DNA of 64,000 nucleotides, taken from contig JASJCY010000035.1 in the NCBI GenBank assembly GCA_030065825.1, forward strand, positions 1 to 64,000, given 5' to 3'. The stretch's first letter is position 1; the number at the start of each line of letters is the position of its first letter. The position numbers were made by a program, and so were the translations under genes. This stretch comes from Nostocaceae cyanobacterium. GTDB lineage: Bacteria > Cyanobacteriota > Cyanobacteriia > Cyanobacteriales > Nostocaceae. This document shows positions 1-10,148 of the stretch, in pieces. The notes below the pieces were generated by a model, which saw nothing but the letters and a program-made list of their open reading frames with translations, had not been told where the DNA came from and did no database searches.

Positions 1-125
1 GCTTTTCAGTTGAGTCCAATACACGAGGGAACCTCACCCCGTCCTGCGGACACCCCTCTCCGAACTTGCAACAGAGGGGAAGGGGGTGAGGTTCATCTGT
101 ATTCTATCAAGCGTGAAAACCGCTA
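1..125. mobile_element. MITE-like element, copy 1 (cut by window edge)
   Basis: This is the right part of a roughly 127-bp inverted-repeat element seen five times in the window. The right terminus reads GAAAACCGCTA followed by a TA at 126-127. The left terminus is incomplete because the window starts inside it (CTTTTCAGTTGAGTCC). The interior has the family's CCTCACCCC...GGGGTGAGG inverted core. It has no coding capacity of its own. It abuts and truncates the TnpB relic on its right. Confidence 0.75.
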
Positions 126-388
126 TATTTCGCGCAGCATTGTAGTCAGCGTCGCACTTTGTTCCACAATACCCGCATACAAAATTCTTTCTATTGCGAA
201 AAGATTTAGCAGGATCAGGATGGATATGCAAACAGTGACTGCAAACCTGACTAGTATAAGCAGGTGGTACAAATACAACAGGAATCCCGGCAATATTGGC
301 TTTATACTGGATAAAAAGTCGCAATTGGTAGAATGCTCGTCTTAGCTCGCTGGGACTCTCGCAGAATTCGTTGAGGGTGGGGAATCTC
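126..388 (-). pseudogene. tnpB: TnpB (IS200/IS605) C-terminal relic
   Basis: The minus-strand reading gives the C-terminal zinc-ribbon part of an IS200/IS605-type TnpB: VPPAYTSQVCSHC, then CGYCGTKC, then DADYNAARNIA. The two CxxC pairs are the zinc ligands and the final Asp is a RuvC-type catalytic residue. The same frame continues upstream of the first Met (SELRRAFYQLRLFIQYK), so the Met near 324 is not the true start and most of the N-terminal protein is missing. Downstream, the frame runs into the MITE at 1-125 immediately after ARNIA. No TnpA or complete transposon is visible. This is an inactive remnant. Confidence 0.8.
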
Positions 389-420
389 GCGGAATTCGTT
401 GACTTTTGAATGGGTGACTT

Positions 421-1176
421 TTATTGGTATGTTTTACACATCTGCAAAATGTGGCGATCATTAGCACTAAGTGCATCAATCTGATGATAATCAGTTAGGG
501 TTATGGAGTGGGCATAGGTAATTGGTTTATTATCCGGTAACTTTGGCGTTGTACTTACGGTAACTAACCTAGCCAGACTGATATCACCAGAAAAACCTTG
601 AACCGTCATCGCCAACTTTCCGGAGTTATTTACAGTCCCCTGAAAACAATTAAACTCGGACTGAGGCATATATAAACCACCAATTACTTTACCTTGTCGT
701 CTTTCTAAAACGATGTATCCTTTTCCTAATTGATTCGGTTGCGATGATTGACTATACAAGTAAACGCCATCTTGCTGTGGTACATTTCCTCTGGTAGCAG
801 CCGTTTTAGTCCCTGATTTGTAGATATTTGGCGCTAAGGTCTTGTTTACTTCCGTTTCTTGCGCTGTTTCTAAATCGTTGCTTAAATAAGCCTGGGCTGC
901 TTCTTGGCGACTTTTTATCCACTTTCTCAGAGATGGTGCTAACTCTGAGGAATCAGGAGGTGAAAATACCATTGTAGAATTGTTAGTTGGCGATAACAAT
1001 GTGTCTTCTGAATCATTGCTATCAGAAACTAAATACGTGTATATACGCTGGATTTTTTTCTGGTTGCTCAGTACTGGCTTCCCCTGATGGGCAACAGCAC
1101 CTAGAATTAGAAGTGAGCCAAACAGAGGAATTTGCCAATGACGAAGGAATAATAAATGTTGCATTCTGTCTCGCAC
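421..1176 (-). CDS. conserved hypothetical protein with N-terminal membrane/signal segment
   Basis: About 251 residues. I prefer the GTG start at 1176 because AGGAG lies seven bases upstream; GTG at 1194 and ATG at 1164 are alternatives. The N-terminus has a basic stretch followed by a hydrophobic segment (IPLFGSLLILGAVA), which could be an uncleaved anchor or a signal peptide, so the rest is probably periplasmic or outside the membrane. A low-complexity Ser/Asn/Glu region follows. The C-terminal half is compact, with strands such as GKGYIVLERRQGKVIGGLY. I do not recognise a catalytic motif. It resembles cyanobacteria-specific hypothetical proteins. It stands alone, with the TnpB relic downstream. 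Confidence 0.7.
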   Translation of the reverse strand: MRDRMQHLLFLRHWQIPLFGSLLILGAVAHQGKPVLSNQKKIQRIYTYLVSDSNDSEDTLLSPTNNSTMVFSPPDSSELAPSLRKWIKSRQEAAQAYLSNDLETAQETEVNKTLAPNIYKSGTKTAATRGNVPQQDGVYLYSQSSQPNQLGKGYIVLERRQGKVIGGLYMPQSEFNCFQGTVNNSGKLAMTVQGFSGDISLARLVTVSTTPKLPDNKPITYAHSITLTDYHQIDALSANDRHILQMCKTYQ

Positions 1177-1365
1177 CCTGATTCTCCTGTACACAAAAAC
1201 TTACTTGTATGTCGCAGTTGAATTCAACCCTAACCAAGTATTTACGGCTTTGGATTCTGTCCCTGATCTTTTTATTTTGCGGAAAAACTACACCTTAAAA
1301 TATAAAGTTTTTCTTAAGTTTGAGCTTTAGCTGCTTTGTTACCATTTATCGGGTAACCCAAAGTA

Positions 1366-1557
1366 TTATTCGATAATCCATTTTGCTTTTGGTCCTCGAT
1401 TACCTTTACTGATGACAGGCATGTCATTAAACAGGGGAATAACCCAAATTTTCCCGACTTTGTAAGCTCCTTTGATTCTGCCTTGTTTGAGTAGATATCG
1501 AATTCGGGTTGGGGATACCCCAAGTAAATTTGCTGCTTGGGTGGTACTAACGTACAT
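1366..1557 (-). CDS. small helix-turn-helix DNA-binding protein
   Basis: A 63-aa protein with an excisionase/MerR-like winged HTH. VSTTQAANLLGVSPTRIRYLL is the helix-turn-helix, and RIKGAYKVGKIWVIP is the wing, typical of the HTH_17 class. The basic tail (KGNRGPKAKW) may add DNA contacts. Such proteins in cyanobacteria are often free-standing or act as antitoxin or partner proteins, but I see no partner gene here. It probably acts as a local transcription factor; its target is unknown. An overlapping 69-aa frame at 1314-1523 is a shadow. Confidence 0.6.
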   Translation of the reverse strand: MYVSTTQAANLLGVSPTRIRYLLKQGRIKGAYKVGKIWVIPLFNDMPVISKGNRGPKAKWIIE

Positions 1558-1691
1558 GTGAAAAAACTATTATGGTTAAATAATAGTTTAAATCACACAA
1601 TAAGTAAATTGCTCGTCAAACCAAGCTAGGTAGAGTGTAAAACTTTCCCTATGGGTAGCGCAAGCTATGGCTGAACTTGCTACTTACTCTC

Positions 1692-1934
1692 AGAGGATGT
1701 TTGAGGGGTTCGTAACTGTAAATTAATTTATGGACAAAATTACCCAAAGCTTACTAATGCTCTACATCTTTGATTAACTCATCAACAAATTCTCTAAGCC
1801 GTTCTTGACAGTTACGGACGGTGATATTATTTACTCAACATATTTTAGATCCCCCTAAATCCTCCTTTGCAAGGGGGTTTTAAGGGGATCAGCAAGGAGT
1901 TTGGGTAATAAACAATACTTTTCAAACAACCTCT
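1692..1934. repeat. AGAGG-TTTGA inverted-repeat element (intergenic 1558-2241)
   Basis: The left end AGAGGATGTTTGA and right end TCAAACAACCTCT form an imperfect terminal inverted repeat. Related ends bound two other segments in the window (56,699-56,842 and 57,994-58,171). Inside lies a large hairpin at 1848-1890 (GATCCCCCTAAA... with ...TTTTAAGGGGATC). There is also a short minus-strand open stretch ending VDELIKDVEH that may be a gene fragment. Outside the element, nothing else in 1558-2241 looks coding. Confidence 0.5.
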
Positions 1935-2241
1935 AAGCCACCAAGGTGCATCTATAACCTGAGGGAACTCAAGAAAGACCAAAGAAACTGGGTTTCTCTA
2001 GGTGAAGAACCGAGAGTTTGAGTATGTACATCACCCTAAACCCTTGCTAATTTTTAAGCAATCCAAACTCACCACTTTGCCTTCAAGATTAAATTTTTAT
2101 TTAGACAATTCCAAAATTTAAGAATTTGCTGATTATAACTCTTAAAATTTTCATTTTTCAGGTTAAGAAAAGATTATTCAAATATTAGTCTAAATATCTG
2201 TTAAGCTGAAAACGCTGGTCTCTTGGAGTGTCTGTGGCGTT

Positions 2242-3069
2242 ATGCACCGGTTATTATCTGGACCTTTAAGTATAGAGAATTTAAAGATTAAAATTACGGG
2301 TTTACCAGCATCGTTACAAGGTACGAAGTTGGTGCAGATGTCAGATTTGCATTACGATGGATTACGTCTGTCGGAGAGAATGTTAGAAAAAGCAATTGCA
2401 ATTAGTAATGAAGCTGAACCTGATATAATAGTATTAACTGGGGACTACGTAACTGACGATCCATTACCAATTCGCCAACTGGTGCAAAGACTCAAATACT
2501 TACAAAGTCGTTGTGGTATCTACGCTGTACTGGGAAACCATGATATACATTATCCTCATTCCCAAACTGAAGTTACAGATGCTTTAACTAGTATTGGAAT
2601 TAAAGTTCTTTGGAATGATATTGCCTATCCATTTGGAACAAAATTACCAATAGTAGGACTAGCGGATTATTGGTCGAGGGAGTTCAAACCCGCACCAGTG
2701 ATGAATCAACTAGAACCAACACAACCCCGTCTTGTCTTATCCCACAATCCAGATACGGCACATATATTGCAACAATGGCGTGTAGATTTGCAACTATCTG
2801 GTCACACCCATGGTGGTCAAATCGTAATTCCAGGAATGGGTCCTGGGGTGATTTATTACCGGAAATTCCTGCGCAATCTTCCTAAAAAAGTGCGGCGATC
2901 GCTACCATTTTCCCGACCACAATGTTTGGAAGTAGTGCGACGTTGGGAATGGACACAGGGTTTGCACAAGGTCAAACAAAATCTGTTATATGTTAATCGT
3001 GGTTTAGGGACTTTTCCTCCCGGACGCTTATTCTGTCCACCAGAACTAACTGTAATTACTCTCAACTAA
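2242..3069 (+). CDS. calcineurin-like metallophosphoesterase (YkuE/YaeI type)
   Basis: 275 aa with the full set of metallophosphoesterase metal-binding motifs in order: SDLHYDG (D35, H37), LTGDYV (D68), LGNHD (N99, H100), LSHNPD near 187 and SGHTHGGQ near 208. These bind a binuclear metal centre. Family members are membrane-associated phosphohydrolases such as UDP-sugar or lipid pyrophosphatases. The exact substrate cannot be read from sequence. The ATG at 2242 is the only ATG in frame after the upstream TAA. The short N-terminus lacks the transmembrane helix seen in some YkuE homologues. It is monocistronic on present evidence. Confidence 0.88.
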   Translation: MHRLLSGPLSIENLKIKITGLPASLQGTKLVQMSDLHYDGLRLSERMLEKAIAISNEAEPDIIVLTGDYVTDDPLPIRQLVQRLKYLQSRCGIYAVLGNHDIHYPHSQTEVTDALTSIGIKVLWNDIAYPFGTKLPIVGLADYWSREFKPAPVMNQLEPTQPRLVLSHNPDTAHILQQWRVDLQLSGHTHGGQIVIPGMGPGVIYYRKFLRNLPKKVRRSLPFSRPQCLEVVRRWEWTQGLHKVKQNLLYVNRGLGTFPPGRLFCPPELTVITLN

Positions 3070-4656
<1,587 letters not shown>

Positions 4657-4691
4657 AAGTACTGCTATGATAGTTAATGCTAGTAATTTCT

Positions 4692-4765
4692 GGGGCTGTA
4701 GCTCAGTTGGATAGAGCGAGCGCCTCCTAAGCGCTAGGTCGTGCGTTCGAGCCGCACCAGTCCCG
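4692..4765 (+). tRNA. tRNA-Arg(CCT)
   Basis: A complete cloverleaf can be folded by eye. The acceptor stem GGGGCTG pairs with CAGTCCC with one G-U pair. The D-arm is GCTC...GAGC. The anticodon stem AGCGC/GCGCT encloses the loop CTCCTAA with anticodon CCT at 4726-4728. The T-arm GTGCG-TTCGAGC-CGCAC is perfect. CCA is not encoded. No integrase or duplicated 3' end that would mark an attachment site is visible nearby. Confidence 0.96.
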
Positions 4766-4767
4766 TC

Positions 4768-4836
4768 TTTGCAGATTTCCAGATTACATGGATGGGTAAA
4801 ACCCAAAAATCCGTGCAATCAGTGAAATCTGCAAGA
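4768..4836 (+). other. large hairpin downstream of tRNA-Arg
   Basis: TTTGCAGATTTC and GAAATCTGCAA form an 11-bp stem enclosing a second inverted pair (GGATGGGT with ACCCAAAAATCC). It lies directly after the tRNA and may act in transcript processing or termination. No strong T-run follows, so its role is uncertain. Confidence 0.4.
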
Positions 4837-5041
4837 GGAAGGAAAGAAGGGGAAGATTGTTAAATCAATGTTTCCAAAGCAAGACTAGCAAAGGACACTT
4901 GATTATTGGGGTCGTTCCATTGGTTAGCATTCCAGTCAATTTGATTGGTTTCAAAACCAGTGGGGATATCTTGAGTACTCAATAACTCCACCCTACTTCG
5001 TTGAGGGTGGAGCTTGTAAGAACCAAATCTTACGTGTTTGA

Positions 5042-5954
5042 CTAGCCCACTGAGCCTAATCCTGGTACACACTTGCGAGCTAAATCGTCTTTGCCATCAC
5101 CATTAAAGTCACCACTAACCCATTTTTGGGCATCCCAAAATCCACCTTGTTGAGTCGTCCATCTCTGAATATTAAAGTTACTACCACTGGATAAGTGAGC
5201 ATCAATATAGCGGTTTTTGGTTGAGTAGAATACAAATTTTACCTTACCCCGTCCGACCGACTCCCCTCTCCTTAGTAAGGAGAGGGGAAGGGGTGAGGTA
5301 AGCGACTGTATTGCACAAAGCGTGAAAACCGCTATAGTTGCTAAACCACCGTCGTTAAAAGCTTTAGCTAAATCGTCTTTGCCATCACCATTAAAATCAC
5401 CAAGAATCCACTTTTGACTATCCCAAAATCCCCCTTGTTGATACGCCCAGTGCTGCATTTAAAAGTTACTACCACTGGATAAATGAACATCAATATTAGC
5501 TCCACCAGCGTTATTAAAAACATTAGCTAAATCATCTTTACCATCACCATTGAAGTCACCACTAACCCACTTTGTACTTATTGGTGAATAAAACTGAACC
5601 TATTAAAGCATTACCATCTTGGAATAAATTATTATTGCCATCAAAAGTAATCCTATCCCCATTTGATAAATTTGGATTGAGTCTTGCGCCATCTTCAATC
5701 AGGAAAAAGCCTAATTTTACCGCTCCTATAGGTAAGTCTTCTTGTTTAATAGATATACTTGTTTGATTATTTTGCTCACTCACATCAGCAAGGATAATCT
5801 TACCTTCAATGTAGTTACCATAAACATCCACAAAATAGTAACCCAAAGAAGCATCGCTGCTGGAATTTGCTGTAAGCTGATCTAAATCAAGAATTATATC
5901 TTCAGTTACACCTAATTGAAAAAGACCATTGTTGTCAGGAGTAAGCTTATTCAT
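5042..5954 (-). pseudogene. decayed FG-GAP/VCBS repeat protein
   Basis: Read on the minus strand, an N-terminal domain of about 128 residues (5954-5562; strands such as LGYYFVDVYGNYIEG and GAVKLGFFLIEDG) should run into FG-GAP repeats with the signature GDFNGDGKDDLA. The frame is broken at least three times. A shift occurs near 5565, just before the first repeat. A one-base loss near 5455 turns the expected SNFN-MQHW into a stop. A MITE insertion lies at 5208-5334. Two full repeats of the type GGFWDxQKWxxGDFNGDGKDDLA remain, plus a third fragment. Intact relatives are secreted or surface beta-propeller-like proteins. Sequence after 5042 (to about 4860) is open in places but unrecognised, with a hairpin at 4989-5013. 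Confidence 0.75.
5208..5334. mobile_element. MITE-like element, copy 2, inside FG-GAP gene
   Basis: 127 bp bounded by TAGCGGTTTTTGG on the left and GAAAACCGCTA on the right, flanked by TA at 5206-5207 and 5335-5336. The core is the hairpin CTCTCCTTAGTAAGGAGAG inside CCTTACCCC...GGGGTGAGG. Removing the element plus one TA restores an uninterrupted reading frame (GGLATIDAHLSS) that matches the neighbouring FG-GAP repeat (GGANIDVHLSS). This gives a clean empty-site reconstruction and a TA target duplication, as for IS630/Tc1-mariner-type MITEs. It has no transposase of its own. Confidence 0.85.
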
Positions 5955-6573
5955 ATAGAAGTTACGAAAGTTTTCTGTAGTAAATAGAGAGGATAAAAAT
6001 CAGCAAATAATACAAGAAAATCATTAGCTTTTATTAGCTAAAACAAACAAAAAACAGGATTGAAAATCGTTACTGAAAAACCAGTTTAAGTATCTGCTTA
6101 TTTGCAATATATATAAATAATTGTTTTTAATTAAAAAGCTTATACAAAAGCTTATATAGTAGGCTTTTAAAATTACATTTATTTGTAGAAAAACACAACT
6201 ATCCCTATATTAGAATTGCAATATTGTACCAACAACCATGATTTTACAGAAAACTAATATCAGGATTATGTAAAGAATAGGGTAAGGTTATGAACATAAA
6301 TAATTTTTATTAAATATTTTGGTTGTCAATTGCGTAAATCAACTGAAATTATTTATTTTGTGTAATATTGTAAGCAGAAGTCTCCAATTGAGATGCAATG
6401 GGGAAATTATGAATGGAGTACGATCGCAAAAGCAGCAAGTCTTTAAAGTCCCTCTTCTTGGCTTGAGAGAGGGATTTAGGCTCAAGAGTGCAAATCACTG
6501 CAAATTTTTTTGTCAAAATGTTAGATAAAGTATTTCCGGAATAGGCAATACTAAATTTGAATCAGTAAATAAA
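5955..6573. other. AT-rich intergenic region
   Basis: About 620 bases, very AT-rich. A 69-codon plus-strand frame at 6319-6528 contains nothing recognisable and is probably chance. No clear promoter elements or repeats were identified beyond poly-A/T tracts near 6120-6180. Confidence 0.4.
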
Positions 6574-7245
6574 ATGACAGCGACATTAAGTACTTCTGTG
6601 AAAATAAATATTACAGAACAGCAAAAACAGGATTGTTGGGAATTTGCACAAATCTATGCAGATACAGTTCGTAATATATATGCAAAAGATAGAAAGCAAG
6701 AAGACACAAAAATTATTGTTAATCAAGCATATTGGGCAAAGTTAGCAGAGGTAGCTGTTGAGACAGCAATAGAAAATACAGGAGTAAAAATTATTGACGG
6801 GGTAGATTTCTCTATTCATCAGCGACATCAGAAAAGCTTTGATGCAGATATTAAAACAGTTAACGCTCTGATTCATGTAAAAAGCGTACATTTTGATCGA
6901 AAAGAAAAATCATGGGCTTTTCAGAAATCAGATCCAGTGGTTTACGAACCAGAACAAGACGAAGTTTTAGTGTTTTGTGTAACACATCCAACCTACGTTG
7001 AAATAGTTGGTGCTTGTAGAGCTACTGAAGCTTTGGAGTTTTATTATCGTCCTCGCAAAGATGAATTATCAGCAACTAAAGAATGCCTATATTTAAAGAA
7101 TCATCCCAAAAAGTTCAAAGTGCCTGAGATAAATAAAATACTTCAGCCTTTAAAAATTGTTTTACAATCTATACCTGAAAATAGGGTAGGATTTACAGAC
7201 AAATCAAGACAGACAATGCAAAGTTATGTTTGGAAAGAGTTTTAA
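6574..7245 (+). CDS. hypothetical protein, possible PD-(D/E)xK-type nuclease
   Basis: 223 aa. I do not recognise the family with certainty. The central region SFDADIKTVNALIHVKS (about residues 88-104) resembles the strand-turn-strand of PD-(D/E)xK nucleases, with D92 followed nine residues on by H101-V-K103. The usual Glu is replaced by His, so activity is uncertain. An upstream acidic helix (AKLAEVAVETAIE, about 55-67) fits the helix preceding that core. No methyltransferase or antitoxin gene is adjacent, so it would be an orphan if a restriction enzyme. It is Lys/Glu-rich and soluble, without a signal peptide. Confidence 0.55.
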   Translation: MTATLSTSVKINITEQQKQDCWEFAQIYADTVRNIYAKDRKQEDTKIIVNQAYWAKLAEVAVETAIENTGVKIIDGVDFSIHQRHQKSFDADIKTVNALIHVKSVHFDRKEKSWAFQKSDPVVYEPEQDEVLVFCVTHPTYVEIVGACRATEALEFYYRPRKDELSATKECLYLKNHPKKFKVPEINKILQPLKIVLQSIPENRVGFTDKSRQTMQSYVWKEF

Positions 7246-7659
7246 ATAATCAGGGTTTACCCCTGGCATAATATAAAGGTTCGTAGTTGGGCTTTTTAAC
7301 CCATATTTTTAGAGTTCCTCAAGCCCAATTACAAACAAAAAAATGTGACAATATCGTAAGTCCTAACAATAAAGCCAAAGCCTATTTACCGTTGGTAAAA
7401 ACTACCCACACCAAGTAGAGTGGTAAAAAGCTGTCTGTTGAGATGCAGTAGTTGAAGGAGGAACATCCCAATTTTCAGCGCAGGAATAGGCATTCCGGTC
7501 GATTCCACAAAATTATTAAAATCATACCGCATTTATGCAACTTCATTCATTTTTGATGCTTTGAGGAAACAGGAAATAGAAGTTGTAGTGATATTTTTTT
7601 TAAAATCAAATACTAATCCTATAGAATTAATTTATGCTTATTGCTTTATTTAACTGAAG
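7246..7659. other. intergenic region with dispersed repeat
   Basis: About 410 bases without a gene. Near 7520-7543 lies the dispersed repeat AAATCATACCGCATTTATGC, found again near 11,466 and in variant form near 43,862. A TTGGGCTTTTTAACCCA hairpin-like stretch near 7287-7303 could terminate the preceding gene. Confidence 0.4.
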
Positions 7660-8703
7660 ATGCTGGAAATTACTATCGCTATATTGATTGTGATCTTGGG
7701 ATCAGCCCTTTGTTCGATGACAGAAACGGCATTATTTTCAGTTCCCAGGGTGCGAGTTCAACAATTAGCACAGTCTAAAAAACCTGCTGCAGAAGCATTA
7801 TTGGGGATTCGGAGAAATATGAATCGACCAATTGCTACTATTGTAATTGTAAATAATATCTTTAATATTGTTGGTGCTGCGGTAATTGGTATCCTTGCTG
7901 ATAAGGCTTTAGGAGAAGCAGGAATAGGGGTAGTCACCAGTATTTTAACTCTTTTGATTATAATTTTTGGAGAAATTATTCCCAAAACTCTTGGTGAAAG
8001 ATATTCCCTCACAATTGGATTATTAATTGCCCTACCAGTCCGCTTCTTAACTGTTATGTTTACCCCCATAGTATGGATGGTAGAGAAAATTACTCTTCCC
8101 TTTACCCAAGGTAGAAAAATTCCCACTACAAACGAAGCAGAAATCAGATTTTTAGCAACGATTGGTCATCAAGAAGGGGTAATAGAAGACGACGAAGCAG
8201 AAATGATTCAACGGGTATTTCAGTTAAATGATTTAACTGCTGCTGATGTCATGTCACCAAGAATTACTATTACTTATTTACATGGTGATAAAACTTTAAA
8301 TGAGGTTAAAAAAGACATCATTTATTCACAACACAGTCGCATAATTGTGATTGATGAGTCCCTCGACCAAGTGATTGGTATTGCCTTAAAGCATGAATTA
8401 TTAACTGCACTTATTGAAGATAAACAAGAGCAAACTGTTTCAACTCTTATCCGTCCGGTTCACTTTGTTCCAGAAATGGTAAGGTCGGATAAACTTCTGA
8501 AAAATTTTCAAGAAACCCACGAACATTTAATGGTTGTGTTGGATGAATATGGAGGGGTTTCTGGTGTCGTTACACTGGAAGATGTACTGGAAGTTTTAAC
8601 AGGTGAAATTGTCGATGAAACTGATAAAACTATTGACTTACAAGAAATCGCTCGGAAACGGCGAGCAAATATGTTAAAGTCCCGGGGTTTAGAGACAAAT
8701 TAG
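7660..8703 (+). CDS. CNNM-type membrane protein with CBS domains (HlyC/CorC family)
   Basis: 347 aa. The N-terminal DUF21/CNNM transmembrane domain (about 1-150) starts with a hydrophobic helix, then the hallmark CSMTETALFSVPRVRVQQLA, and includes further helices and GEIIPKTLGERY. A pair of CBS motifs follows (about 185-310: DVMSPRITITYL and VVLDEYGGVSGVVTLEDVLE). Family members are inner-membrane proteins linked to Mg2+/Co2+ transport; the old label hemolysin is misleading. The C-terminal CorC_HlyC transporter-associated domain is absent, which is common in short forms. Downstream are a heptamer array and a GC-rich palindrome. Confidence 0.88.
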   Translation: MLEITIAILIVILGSALCSMTETALFSVPRVRVQQLAQSKKPAAEALLGIRRNMNRPIATIVIVNNIFNIVGAAVIGILADKALGEAGIGVVTSILTLLIIIFGEIIPKTLGERYSLTIGLLIALPVRFLTVMFTPIVWMVEKITLPFTQGRKIPTTNEAEIRFLATIGHQEGVIEDDEAEMIQRVFQLNDLTAADVMSPRITITYLHGDKTLNEVKKDIIYSQHSRIIVIDESLDQVIGIALKHELLTALIEDKQEQTVSTLIRPVHFVPEMVRSDKLLKNFQETHEHLMVVLDEYGGVSGVVTLEDVLEVLTGEIVDETDKTIDLQEIARKRRANMLKSRGLETN

Positions 8704-8762
8704 GGTAATAGGTAATAGGTAATAGGTAATAGGTAATAGGTAATAGGTAATAGGTAATAGGT
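8703..8762. repeat. (GGTAATA)n heptamer array
   Basis: About eight tandem copies of GGTAATA start at the stop codon of the CNNM gene. This is the short tandemly repeated (STRR) class typical of heterocystous cyanobacteria. The same heptamer recurs in both orientations at 38.7-39.3 kb. Confidence 0.9.
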
Positions 8763-9098
8763 TTACCTGTAAAAAAAACTCGGTTTGCGCTCAGTAAAGG
8801 AAGAACAAAAATAAATAATCCCAAATTGTCAGGGCGCGGTTTCCGCGCCCTGACCAATGGTACAATTGGTTAATTTACGATTGGAATATTTTTTTATTTG
8901 AAAGTCCCTAAAAAGTTTAGCTGTAAAAAAAAACACCTTCGGCATAATCAGGAGTTTACCTGTAAAAAAAATTGTAGTTCCTATATTTGTTCTTAGTAGA
9001 ATAAATCGCCAATTTGAACTAGCAATGAGTTCAGAAACATGATTTACTTAACAAATAATAATATCTACAAGTTTGCAAAGAAAGACAACGGAGGAGTG
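8763..9098. other. egtD upstream region with palindrome and CTGTAAAAAAA repeats
   Basis: A perfect 11-bp stem palindrome (TCAGGGCGCGG-TTT-CCGCGCCCTGA) lies at 8829-8853. It lacks a T-run and is probably a dispersed palindrome or weak terminator. CTGTAAAAAAA occurs three times (near 8767, 8922 and 8957), twice as TTTACCTGTAAAAAAA, giving direct repeats in front of egtD. The phrase ATTTTTTTATTTGAAAGTCC near 8889 recurs near 55,276. An alternative egtD start (ATG at 9039) is in this region but lacks a Shine-Dalgarno. Confidence 0.5.
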
Positions 9099-10133
9099 AT
9101 GTCAGTACTCAAAACTGCCAACAGTAATGTTTTTTCACAAGATAGCATTACCAAACGCTTACAGGTGAAAAATTTGTTAGAATCTACCAAAATGGTTTCT
9201 ACTATTGCTGGTAGTGATGTTATTCAAGGATTAACTCAAACACCCAAAACTTTGCCTTCTAAATATTTCTACGATGACAGAGGTTCGGAATTATTTGAAG
9301 CAATCTGCGAGTTACCAGAGTATTACCCGACTCGCACAGAAACATCAATTTTACAAAAATATGCTGGGGAAATTGCTGATATCACTGGTGCTTGTGAATT
9401 GGTGGAACTTGGTAGCGGTAGTTCTAGCAAAACCCGAATTCTACTAGATGCTTACAAACACAAAAACTTACCCCTGCGCTATCTTCCCATAGACGTGAGT
9501 GCAGGAATGTTAGAAACTAGTGCCAGGAAACTATTAACAGATTATCCCTCACTGCAAGTTCATGCCTTAGCTGCTACCTATAACATGGCACTTTCCCACT
9601 TGCAACCATCCCCATTACCCAGTCGCACCATCGCTTTTATTGGTAGTTCCTTAGGAAATTTGAACCCCTATGAATGCGATCGCTTCTTTTCTCAGATTAC
9701 AGATGCTTTACAGATGGGTGAATATTTCTTATTGGGAATAGACTTACAAAAGCCAAAACATATCCTAGAAGCTGCCTATAATGACGCTCAAGGGGTGACA
9801 GCAGCGTTTAACCTAAATATGTTAGAACATCTCAATCGACGCTTTGAGGGCGATTTTGACACCACTCAGTTTGAACATTGGGCATTTTATAACCAGGTTG
9901 AAAATCAAATAGAGATGCACCTGCACAGTTTGCGATCGCAAACTGTGGAATTACGCGCTCTCAATCTCAAAGTTCATTTTGAACTAGGTGAAACCATCCA
10001 CACCGAAATTTCCCGTAAATTCAATCTTCAGACAATCCAGAATGAATTACAGGCTAAGGGTTTGGTACCCCAAAAAGCTTGGACTGATGAAAATCAGTGG
10101 TTTGGTTTGATACTTTCTCAAATGCAAATATAG
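9099..10133 (+). CDS. egtD: L-histidine N-alpha-methyltransferase EgtD
   Basis: 344 aa from the ATG at 9099, chosen because GGAGGAG lies directly upstream; the ATG at 9039 would add 20 unlike residues. Family hallmarks include LPSKYFYDDRGSELFEAI, LPEYYPTRTET, the SAM-binding VELGSGSSSKTRILLDA, YLPIDVSAGMLE and FIGSSLGNLNP. EgtD trimethylates histidine to hercynine, the first step of ergothioneine synthesis. The next enzyme, EgtB, is normally the adjacent gene but is not found here on either side. A terminator-like hairpin follows the stop codon. Confidence 0.92.
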   Translation: MSVLKTANSNVFSQDSITKRLQVKNLLESTKMVSTIAGSDVIQGLTQTPKTLPSKYFYDDRGSELFEAICELPEYYPTRTETSILQKYAGEIADITGACELVELGSGSSSKTRILLDAYKHKNLPLRYLPIDVSAGMLETSARKLLTDYPSLQVHALAATYNMALSHLQPSPLPSRTIAFIGSSLGNLNPYECDRFFSQITDALQMGEYFLLGIDLQKPKHILEAAYNDAQGVTAAFNLNMLEHLNRRFEGDFDTTQFEHWAFYNQVENQIEMHLHSLRSQTVELRALNLKVHFELGETIHTEISRKFNLQTIQNELQAKGLVPQKAWTDENQWFGLILSQMQI

Positions 10134-10148
10134 TTACCTTGAGAGTAT

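Noticed and set aside
4692-4765. tRNA-Arg considered as an integration site of a genomic island
   Set aside because: No integrase gene and no duplicated tRNA 3' end found in the window.
6319-6528. 69-codon plus-strand frame ahead of the putative nuclease gene
   Set aside because: Unusual composition, no ribosome-binding site, no domain; likely upstream non-coding DNA.
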